Shown here: piece by piece, positions 18,802-26,385 of the stretch
Position numbering within the stretch: position 1 is the stretch's first letter
Layout of the letters: the number at the start of each line of letters is the position of its first letter
Assembly (NCBI GenBank): GCA_014879445.1
Contig: JACSSC010000020.1
Coordinates: 1 to 64,000 of the forward strand
Origin: Candidatus Competibacteraceae bacterium
Lineage (GTDB): Bacteria; Bacteroidota; Bacteroidia; CAIKAF01
Length of the DNA: 64,000 nt
Direction of reading: 5' to 3'
Notes under the pieces: generated by a model
What the model was told of the DNA's origin: nothing
The model's database searches: none
Seen by the model: the letters and a program-made list of their open reading frames with translations, nothing else
Translations under genes and position numbers: made by a program

Positions 18802-18947
18802 CGATTTTCCTAATTATGCACTCTATTGTCTAAAGTGTATCATAAAAAAAGAGTTTCCGGCCTATTAAATTAGATTTTCTTCTTTCATCGGTTTATGTTT
18901 TGAAAAAGTTTCCTTTACTTTAAGCCGAAAAAAACATCAATCATATT

Positions 18948-20753
18948 ATGGCACAACGAGAACAATGGGGCACACGTATCGGATTGGTTTTAGCTATGGC
19001 AGGCAATGCCGTGGGCTTAGGAAACTTCTTACGTTTCCCGGTACAGGCCGTACAGAATGGCGGTGGTGCCTTTATCATTCCCTACTTAGTTTGTTTTTTG
19101 CTTATGGGGATACCCTTGCTTTGGATTGAATGGTCGATAGGTCGTTTTGGCGGAAGGTTAAACAACCATTCCACACCTTTTATTCTTGATTCGATGGATA
19201 AACGACGCTTGTGGAAATATATTGGTGTATTCGGTATTTTCACCAATATTGGAGTAGCTGCATATTACTGTTATATAGAATCGTGGACCATGAGTTATGT
19301 TTTTCACTCCATCGTGCAAACCTTTACAGGCATGAATCAGGAGCAAGTGGCTTCATTCTTTACACAATATGTTGATATAGGCCAATCTACTACGGGTATT
19401 CCATTTGAGGCCGTTATTTTTTATGTATTTTGTTTGGCGCTCAATACTTATATCCTATCTCGAGGATTGAGTGGCGGTGTGGAAAAAGTTGCCAAAATAG
19501 GCATGCCGTTATTGATTCTTTTTGGCGTTTTGCTTGCTGTAAGGGGTGTAACATTGGGCGATACCGGATTATGTGCCGATTGTAATTCTCATACCGGTCT
19601 TAACTTCTTGTGGGAACCACAGTTTGATAAACTCACCGACCTGAAAGTTTGGTTTGCTGCAGCCGGTCAAATTTTCTTTACCCTATCATTGGGCATGGGT
19701 ACGATACAATGTTATGCGTCATACGTTAGGTCTAAAGACGATATAGCGCTTAATGCCATGGGAGCAGGATGGATGAACGGATTTGTTGAGATTGTACTTG
19801 GTGCCTCCATCGTTATTCCGATATCTGTGGGTTATTTAGGGCTCGACTGGGTAAAAGAAAATGCAGGTTTCTCAATGGCGTTTCAAACCATGCCCTATTT
19901 ATTTAATCAATGGGGTGCATTTCTCGGCACTTTTGCCGGATTCATGTGGTTTGGTCTTCTATTTTTTGCTGGCATCACATCATCTTTAGCCATGGGTACG
20001 CCCTGGATGGGATTTATGCAAGACGAGTTCAAATGGACGCGCAACAAATCGGCATTTTCGTTTGGGCTCATTACCCTGATTATGGGTTTGCCTACCGTAT
20101 TTTTCTTCCAACAAGGATTCTTCGATGAATACGATTACTGGGCAGGCACCGCATCACTCGTTATTTTTGCCACCCTCGAAACCGTTCTTTTTGCCTGGAT
20201 TTTCGGCATCAATAAAGGATGGAAAGAACTTACTCAGGGTGCCGACATGAAAGTTCCCGGATTTTTTAAATACATCATGGTTTTTGTTACACCGCTCTTT
20301 CTTATTATTATCCTCTTAGGCACACTGATCACACCTAAAGACGGCGACTGGGGAAAAGCATTTACGGAAGGATATGAACTGGATCACGGCAGCTTAATCG
20401 GTAAACTTCTACACACGGACAAGGAAGTGAATCGCGCCTGGTTTTCTTCACACTTTCAATCACCGGTAGATGGTGTAGTGACAGAAATACAATCTGAAGA
20501 TGGAGAACAACACATCATTTTAACCGGATTCGATCAAGCTCAACCTACTTACACCTATACTAAATCGGCCCACGACAAACCCCTTGTAGCTGTTGGCGAC
20601 AACATAAAGAAAGGCGACCATCTTTTTCAGGGCAGCTATATCAATCCCATATTCTACTTGGATTTGGCTCGACTCATGCTGCTTGCTCTTTATCTGTTTA
20701 TTTGCGTATTGGTATATAAGGCCTATCAAAATCGAAAAAAACGAACATTATGA
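18948..20753 (+). CDS. Sodium-dependent NSS-family (LeuT-type) transporter with an extra extracytoplasmic-loop domain
   Basis: A 601-residue transporter. The N-terminus carries the NSS signature in helix 1 (GLVLAMAGNAVGLGNFLRFP), whose unwound GNAVGLGN segment binds Na+ and substrate. About 12 membrane helices follow. Substrates of the family are amino acids or amines; I cannot assign one. LeuT-type bacterial members are about 450-520 residues long. The extra length here is a hydrophilic stretch between the last two helices (about 455-560), part of which (about 503-558) looks like a small beta-sandwich. The gene overlaps a 42-residue partner gene by 4 bases. Confidence 0.88.
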   Translation: MAQREQWGTRIGLVLAMAGNAVGLGNFLRFPVQAVQNGGGAFIIPYLVCFLLMGIPLLWIEWSIGRFGGRLNNHSTPFILDSMDKRRLWKYIGVFGIFTNIGVAAYYCYIESWTMSYVFHSIVQTFTGMNQEQVASFFTQYVDIGQSTTGIPFEAVIFYVFCLALNTYILSRGLSGGVEKVAKIGMPLLILFGVLLAVRGVTLGDTGLCADCNSHTGLNFLWEPQFDKLTDLKVWFAAAGQIFFTLSLGMGTIQCYASYVRSKDDIALNAMGAGWMNGFVEIVLGASIVIPISVGYLGLDWVKENAGFSMAFQTMPYLFNQWGAFLGTFAGFMWFGLLFFAGITSSLAMGTPWMGFMQDEFKWTRNKSAFSFGLITLIMGLPTVFFFQQGFFDEYDYWAGTASLVIFATLETVLFAWIFGINKGWKELTQGADMKVPGFFKYIMVFVTPLFLIIILLGTLITPKDGDWGKAFTEGYELDHGSLIGKLLHTDKEVNRAWFSSHFQSPVDGVVTEIQSEDGEQHIILTGFDQAQPTYTYTKSAHDKPLVAVGDNIKKGDHLFQGSYINPIFYLDLARLMLLALYLFICVLVYKAYQNRKKRTL

Positions 20754-20878
20754 GTACTATTGCCCTCGTAACCATGATAACCGTTCAGCTTTTAGTAATT
20801 ATAGTAAGCGGTTACTTTTTTGTAAAAATTCTTTCTGCCAAACCCAAGCCCGAACCTGATTCGTATGCTGAAGAGTAA
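20750..20878 (+). CDS. MetS-like small membrane subunit of the NSS transporter
   Basis: A 42-residue protein, MSTIALVTMITVQLLVIIVS at its start, with a single membrane helix (about 4-26) and a charged Pro-rich tail (KPKPEPDSYAEE). Its ATG overlaps the transporter stop (ATGA), so translation is coupled. Small single-helix partners of NSS transporters are known (MetS of the methionine/alanine importer MetPS in Corynebacterium), and this has the right size, topology and position. Assignment is by context and topology, not by close similarity. Confidence 0.75.
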   Translation: MSTIALVTMITVQLLVIIVSGYFFVKILSAKPKPEPDSYAEE

Positions 20879-20884
20879 TCTGAA

Positions 20885-21496
20885 ATGAAAATTATTTGTG
20901 TAGGTCGCAATTATGCCGAGCATGCTGCAGAGCTCAAAAATGAAGTTCCGCAGGAGCCCGTATTGTTTATGAAACCCGACACTTCGCTCATTCTGCCCAA
21001 ACAACCTTTCTTTTATCCGGACTTTTCGAATGATGTTCATTATGAAGCAGAAGTGGTTGTTCGCATCAACCGTTTGGGAAAACATATTGAAACACGTTTT
21101 GCGCACCGATATTATCAGGAAGTAGCGTTGGGAATTGACTTTACGGCTCGCGACATACAAAACCGCCTGAAAGAAAAAGGATTGCCCTGGGAAAAAGCCA
21201 AGGCCTTTGATGGAGCCGCCCTCATTGGTCAATGGGTTGATATAAGTCAACTGCCACCTATACATACATTAGATTTTTCGCTGCACTTAAACGGCAACTG
21301 TGTGCAACAAGGTAATACCGGTTGCATGCTCTTCTCAGTGGATCAGCTAATCAGCTATATCTCTAGTTTTTTTACCCTTAAAATTGGAGATTTAATTTTT
21401 ACCGGCACTCCGGCTGGCGTTGGTCCTGTAAAAAAAGGTGATATTTTGGAGGGCTTCTTAAACCACATGCCCAACTTCTACTTACCTATTCGATAG
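20885..21496 (+). CDS. Fumarylacetoacetate-hydrolase-family enzyme (acylpyruvase-like)
   Basis: A 203-residue compact FAH-family protein. It begins MKIICVGRNYAEHAAEL, the usual start of the short acylpyruvase-type members, and carries the metal ligands in YEAEVVV and GIDFTARD and the conserved FTGTPAGVGPVKKGD near the end. The family hydrolyses acylpyruvates or decarboxylates/tautomerises oxaloacetate with Mg2+; which reaction applies here is not clear. It starts 6 bases after the MetS-like gene and so is probably co-transcribed with the transporter, suggesting a possible link to uptake and breakdown of an amino acid. Confidence 0.85.
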   Translation: MKIICVGRNYAEHAAELKNEVPQEPVLFMKPDTSLILPKQPFFYPDFSNDVHYEAEVVVRINRLGKHIETRFAHRYYQEVALGIDFTARDIQNRLKEKGLPWEKAKAFDGAALIGQWVDISQLPPIHTLDFSLHLNGNCVQQGNTGCMLFSVDQLISYISSFFTLKIGDLIFTGTPAGVGPVKKGDILEGFLNHMPNFYLPIR

Positions 21497-21597
21497 TTCT
21501 TATCTCCTGAAATACGAGGTCTGTAACTTTTTCTGAATGATTTTTTTAATTGGCGGCTTTTTAGTAGTTTCGTTTTTAATTCACATCCTACTTACAT

Positions 21598-24500
21598 TTG
21601 AAAATCCGTCAAAAGCTTACATTCCTTTTCATGCTGGTTACCCTCATGGCCGTTTTGGTTGTTGGTGGGGTTTATTTCTATTCATTCCGCAAATCGCTCA
21701 CCGAGCAAACACTGAACGGCTTGCAATCAACACTTAACTCACGACTTTTTCATATTCGAAACGCCATTGAATTACGAAAAGAACAAGCCGAAATTATCAG
21801 CAGTACTTATTTGGCTCGTCAACTACGATCCGATGGGCCTAATGATACATCAATAATACTAAAAATTCAGCAGCATATTGATTTTATTTTCTCACGAATG
21901 CAGCAGAAGAAAGGCCAAGAAATATCAACAATTGAAGGGAATAAATCATCAATCATTGATATTGGCATTCGCGATAGAAATGGAGTTATCATAGCCAATA
22001 CAAACCGTAACATTATCGGACGTCTCCCTCAAGAAGATTATCTTACTCCTCCCAAAGAAAATTCATCTTGGTTTGTCGGATATGTGTATGATGCATTTTT
22101 AAGAACATACTCCATGATGGTTTTTGCAGAAATTCGCGATTATCGCACAAACGAATATGCCGGAGTTGTGGTTTTTAAAATGAATAACACCACCCTTCGT
22201 GATATTTGTTATGAATTTGAAGGGCTTGGACAAACCGGTGAGATTTTATTAACTCAACAAATCCACGACACTATACAATATATTGTTCCACCACGCAATG
22301 CGCCTCATTTATCTTTCATAACTGCTTCAACCTATACCGACGCACCCTCTTCTGACGCTTTAAATGGAAAAAGAGGTAGTGGTATTCGCAAAGGATATCA
22401 TGGCAAAGAAGTTTTGGCTATTTGGACACCTATGAACGAGTTTGGATGGGGGGCTGTTGTACAAATTGAAACAGCCGAAGTATTTGCCCCCATTAATAAA
22501 GTTCGAAATCAAGGTATCATCCTTATTTTACTTTCTCTTTTGCTTGCCTTCTTGGCATCGTGGATATTTGCCAAAAACATGTCAACTCCAATCCAACAGT
22601 TGGCCGCAGTATTTAATAAGATCAGCAGAGGAAAAACTACTGAAAGAATAGCTATTCATTCAAAAGATGAGCTCGGACAACTCTCTAAAAGCGCCAACGA
22701 AACCATCTCTTATCTGAATACCATTATTGAGCATGCCAACAAATTGGGTAATGGTGATTATAGCAGTATAATTACAGCAAAAGATCAGGAAGACATACTG
22801 GGAAATGCCATCCAAAAAATGACTGAGAATTTAAAACGATACGACGAAGAAAGCAGACATACTATTTGGTTGCAAGAATCCATTTCGCACATTAATGATT
22901 CGCTTCGTGGTGATATGAGCATTACTCAACTTGCCGAGAACACACTATCGACACTATCAAATATTGTGCAGGCCAAGGCAGGTGCATTTTTTAATTTTGA
23001 TGCAGAAAGACAACTGTTAATATTATCAGGAGCATATGCCATTGAAATGACGTCACTCCCACCAACTCTTGCTTTAGGAAGTGGCTTAGCCGGGCAGGCA
23101 GGTAAAGACATGCGTGCTATGCATATTTGCCACATTCGGCACGAATACCTAAAAATCAATTCGGCATTAGGCGAAACCAATCAAGTATGCATTTATGCAC
23201 TTCCATTGCTTTATCGAAATGAGATAAAAGGCGTTATTGAGCTGGCCTCATATCTTGAATTTACAAAAAGTCATATTGAGTTATTGCAAGCCATTTCAGA
23301 GGTAATCGCCATTGCTATTGCAACCGCTGAAAGCCGAAAAAAGATACAAGATTTACTCGAAGAGTCGCAGGCGCAGACAGAGGAACTGAGTGCACAACAG
23401 GAGGAATTGCAGATGCAAACAAATCGTTTGATGGCCTCAGAAGAAGAGCTGAAAATGCAGCAAGAGGAAATGATTGAAAACAACCGTCAGCTTGAAGAGA
23501 AAAGCTATATGTTAGAGCAAAAAGCACATGAATTGGAACAAATCAGTCGCTATAAATCAGAATTCTTGGCCAACATGAGCCACGAACTACGCACGCCCCT
23601 CAACTCCATCATGCTTCTCAGCAAATTACTTGGCGACAACACCGATGAAAACCTAACCGGCGAACAAACCGAATTTGCCCGCATCATTCACAATGCCGGA
23701 AATAATCTCTTACAACTCATCAATGATATTCTCGATTTAGCCAAAATAGAATCAGGACGTGTTGAAATACAATTACAGCCCACCAGTATTCAAGAACTCT
23801 GTCGTTCATTAGATGACACATACATTGCGATGGCCCAAGAAAAAAACATATTATACCGTTGCTCGGCCGATACAACATTACCTGATGTATTGCTAACCGA
23901 TGGATTACGTATTGAACAAATCCTAAAGAATCTAATCAGCAATGCCTTAAAATTTACAGAAAAGGGCAGTGTTGAAGTTCATGTTTCCACTATTTCGGAA
24001 GAGGAGGCCTTTGCCTCCGGCTTTGCTCATATTCCAATGATACAATTTGCAGTAAAAGATACAGGTATTGGCATTGCAGCCGATAAACATGCCATGGTAT
24101 TTGATGCCTTTCAGCAATCCGATGGTTCGACTCGACGCAAATATGGTGGCACAGGGCTGGGCTTATCTATCAGCCGGCAATTAGCCAAACTGCTGGGAGG
24201 CGATATTACATTAACTAGTGAACCCGGTGTAGGAAGTGTTTTCTCACTGTTTGTTCCCATTGATAGCAGTCCGTTTGCTAATATTGATCAACGTGTAATA
24301 ACAACTACAACCCATAGAAACGAGCCGACACAACATGACATCACGCCCAAAAAGCACAGAAGAATACTACTAGTAGAAGACAATGAACACCATGCTTTGG
24401 CGCTCGAAAGATTCTTATCAGGAGAAAAAATTTCTTGCATTATAGCGCCAGATGCCACAGCCCTGTTTGAATCATTGAAAACCCAGGAAGTGGATTGCAT

Positions 24501-25146
24501 TATTTTAGATATGGGGTTGCCGGATAGCAATGGGTTTGATGTATTAGAGAAACTCAAATCAGCATCAAGCTCAGCCGACATTCCGGTTATTATCTATACC
24601 GGTCGTTCACTTTCGGCTCACGAAGAGAAGCAGTTAAAAAAACACGCAGAAGCCATAGTCATTAAAACCACCAACAGCTATCAGCGTATGAAAGAGGAAC
24701 TGCATATGCTATTTTCATTACCTCCCACAGATTATGCACCAACAAAATCCATCCCTAATGATGCGTCATTAGCCGATTATACCATTCTGTTGGTTGATGA
24801 TGATGTGCGCAATATATACGCCATTACCAAGTTGCTCGAAACACAAAAAATACGTGTTATCACAGCCCTTAATGGCAAAGAAGCGCTCAAGATGCTCAAA
24901 GAACATGAAGAAACCGATTTGGTATTAATGGACATGATGATGCCCGAGATGGATGGCTATACAGCCATTCGCGAAATCAGAAAACAATCACAGTGGAATT
25001 CCCTACCTATAATTGCCCTTACTGCCAAAGCCATGATGGGAGACCGGGATAAATGTCTCGAAGCCGGCGCATCCGAATATGTTACCAAACCGGTGGATGT
25101 TGTTCAGCTGATATCCCTAATCCGCATCTGGCTATTTAAGAAATAA
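21598..25146 (+). CDS. Membrane hybrid sensor histidine kinase (periplasmic sensor-HAMP-GAF-HisKA-HATPase-REC-REC)
   Basis: A 1182-residue sensor. Two membrane helices (about 7-28 and 303-323) flank a periplasmic sensing domain of Cache type. Then come HAMP (about 324-376), a HAMP-like segment, GAF (about 425-575), a long coiled coil rich in Gln/Glu (578-650), the HisKA box with phospho-accepting His662 in SHELRTPLNS, an HATPase domain with DTGIGIA and GGTGLGLSISRQ, and two receivers, ILLVEDN (Asp in LDMGLPD) and ILLVDDD (Asp in MDMMMPEMDG). Chosen start is TTG, giving the typical MKIRQKLTF. A perfect -7 motif (21593-21600) overlaps that codon, so the ATG at 21631 is possible instead. Confidence 0.88.
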   Translation: MKIRQKLTFLFMLVTLMAVLVVGGVYFYSFRKSLTEQTLNGLQSTLNSRLFHIRNAIELRKEQAEIISSTYLARQLRSDGPNDTSIILKIQQHIDFIFSRMQQKKGQEISTIEGNKSSIIDIGIRDRNGVIIANTNRNIIGRLPQEDYLTPPKENSSWFVGYVYDAFLRTYSMMVFAEIRDYRTNEYAGVVVFKMNNTTLRDICYEFEGLGQTGEILLTQQIHDTIQYIVPPRNAPHLSFITASTYTDAPSSDALNGKRGSGIRKGYHGKEVLAIWTPMNEFGWGAVVQIETAEVFAPINKVRNQGIILILLSLLLAFLASWIFAKNMSTPIQQLAAVFNKISRGKTTERIAIHSKDELGQLSKSANETISYLNTIIEHANKLGNGDYSSIITAKDQEDILGNAIQKMTENLKRYDEESRHTIWLQESISHINDSLRGDMSITQLAENTLSTLSNIVQAKAGAFFNFDAERQLLILSGAYAIEMTSLPPTLALGSGLAGQAGKDMRAMHICHIRHEYLKINSALGETNQVCIYALPLLYRNEIKGVIELASYLEFTKSHIELLQAISEVIAIAIATAESRKKIQDLLEESQAQTEELSAQQEELQMQTNRLMASEEELKMQQEEMIENNRQLEEKSYMLEQKAHELEQISRYKSEFLANMSHELRTPLNSIMLLSKLLGDNTDENLTGEQTEFARIIHNAGNNLLQLINDILDLAKIESGRVEIQLQPTSIQELCRSLDDTYIAMAQEKNILYRCSADTTLPDVLLTDGLRIEQILKNLISNALKFTEKGSVEVHVSTISEEEAFASGFAHIPMIQFAVKDTGIGIAADKHAMVFDAFQQSDGSTRRKYGGTGLGLSISRQLAKLLGGDITLTSEPGVGSVFSLFVPIDSSPFANIDQRVITTTTHRNEPTQHDITPKKHRRILLVEDNEHHALALERFLSGEKISCIIAPDATALFESLKTQEVDCIILDMGLPDSNGFDVLEKLKSASSSADIPVIIYTGRSLSAHEEKQLKKHAEAIVIKTTNSYQRMKEELHMLFSLPPTDYAPTKSIPNDASLADYTILLVDDDVRNIYAITKLLETQKIRVITALNGKEALKMLKEHEETDLVLMDMMMPEMDGYTAIREIRKQSQWNSLPIIALTAKAMMGDRDKCLEAGASEYVTKPVDVVQLISLIRIWLFKK

Positions 25147-25165
25147 TGACAATTTAAAATAGTAT

Positions 25166-25543
25166 ATGAAAGAGGGGATGAACATTATGATAGTAGAAGA
25201 CGATCCAACCAATGCACTGGCATTATCTGCTGTACTGCGAAAACACAAACCCATTTTATCATTTGCAATCAATGGAAATGATTGTATTGATAAGCTATCG
25301 GTAGATGAAAACACCGAACTGATACTCCTCGACCTGATGATGCCTGAAATGGATGGATATCAAACACTCGACTATATCAGAAATAATGTTCGCACCATGC
25401 ACATCCCTGTTATCATTATCACAGCACGAACATCTCGTGGCGAAAAAGAAAGAGCCATAAAGCAGGGGGCTAATGCTTATATTACCAAACCCATCGAATT
25501 GGATTGCCTCATGCATGCCATTACTGAAATTTGCAACCAATAA
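25166..25543 (+). CDS. Single-domain response regulator (REC only)
   Basis: A 125-residue receiver with no output domain: acidic pocket EDD (11-13), phospho-acceptor Asp56 in LLDLMMPEMDG, the switch Thr in IIITARTS and Lys in YITKP. Such proteins act as phosphate shuttles or bind a partner directly, as CheY does. It lies 19 bases after the hybrid kinase and 5 bases before cheR, within one operon, so it probably takes phosphate from one of the flanking kinases. An internal ATG at residue 5 is an alternative start. Confidence 0.88.
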   Translation: MKEGMNIMIVEDDPTNALALSAVLRKHKPILSFAINGNDCIDKLSVDENTELILLDLMMPEMDGYQTLDYIRNNVRTMHIPVIIITARTSRGEKERAIKQGANAYITKPIELDCLMHAITEICNQ

Positions 25544-25548
25544 AAAAA

Positions 25549-26385
25549 ATGACCACGGAATCCATACTAACCTCAGATCAAATCATCGAACTCATATATC
25601 GCATCAACCAACGATACGGGTACGATTTCTCAGGATACAGTCAATCCTCATTTGCCAGAAGAGCCAATCGCATAATAGGTTTAACACGCATGCCCTTTAA
25701 AGCATTGGCTGATAAGCTCGAAAAAGACGAAAAGTTTTTTACCCATTTTATTGATGAAATTGTAGTAAACGTATCCGCATTTTTTCGTGATCCTATATTC
25801 TATATCGCCATCAAACAGGATATCATACCGATATTGCGCACTTATCCCATGATTCGCATTTGGCATGCCGGCTGTTCCACAGGTGAAGAAGTATATTCTA
25901 CTGCCATATTATTGAAAGAAAGCGGATTGTTGCATAAATCGCTGCTTTATGCCACGGATATCAGCCAGCGTGCGTTATCTGCTGCCAAGATAGGAGAATA
26001 TGCTGTTACCGAACTCCCTGAATTTGAAAAGAACTATCTGGAGGCAGGAGGTGAAAAAAAACCAAGCGATTACTTCAATCTGCATAACGGAAAAATTTGT
26101 TTTCATGATGATCTCAAACATCGCATGGTATTTTCGCATCATAATCTGGTAGCCGATCAAAGTTTTAATGAATTTAATTTGATTCTTTGTCGAAATGTTT
26201 TTATTTATTTCAATTCCGAACTACAAAACCGCGTACTAAAGCTGCTTTTAAGTAGTTTAACACCTTTTGGATATCTCGGACTTGGCTCCAAAGAAACCGT
26301 TGAATATACAGGATTGGCACACCATTTTGAAAACGTCAATTACAAAGCACGCATCTTCCGTAAAAAAATATCCCTTTTGCAATGA
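25549..26385 (+). CDS. cheR: CheR-type protein-glutamate methyltransferase
   Basis: A 278-residue methyltransferase with an N-terminal CheR helical domain (about 5-70), the link VNVSAFFRDP and a SAM-binding domain with HAGCSTGEEVYS, YATDIS and LCRNVFIYF. CheR proteins methylate glutamates of chemoreceptors. No chemoreceptor, CheB esterase, CheA or CheW is encoded nearby; the neighbours are hybrid histidine kinases. The target may therefore be one of those kinases, or this may be a non-chemotaxis system. The start at 25549 (MTTESILT) is preferred over a TTG inside the previous gene. Its stop overlaps the next kinase gene (ATGA). Confidence 0.87.
   Translation: MTTESILTSDQIIELIYRINQRYGYDFSGYSQSSFARRANRIIGLTRMPFKALADKLEKDEKFFTHFIDEIVVNVSAFFRDPIFYIAIKQDIIPILRTYPMIRIWHAGCSTGEEVYSTAILLKESGLLHKSLLYATDISQRALSAAKIGEYAVTELPEFEKNYLEAGGEKKPSDYFNLHNGKICFHDDLKHRMVFSHHNLVADQSFNEFNLILCRNVFIYFNSELQNRVLKLLLSSLTPFGYLGLGSKETVEYTGLAHHFENVNYKARIFRKKISLLQ

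Noticed and set aside
20792..21265. 157-residue minus-strand frame across the MetS-like and FAH genes.
   Set aside because: Contradicted by clear coding of both plus-strand genes; composition rich in Phe, Asn and Tyr as expected of an antisense shadow.
21537..21737. 66-residue plus-strand frame with a hydrophobic start before the hybrid kinase.
   Set aside because: Overlaps the kinase coding region in another frame and loses hydrophobic pattern; no support as a gene.
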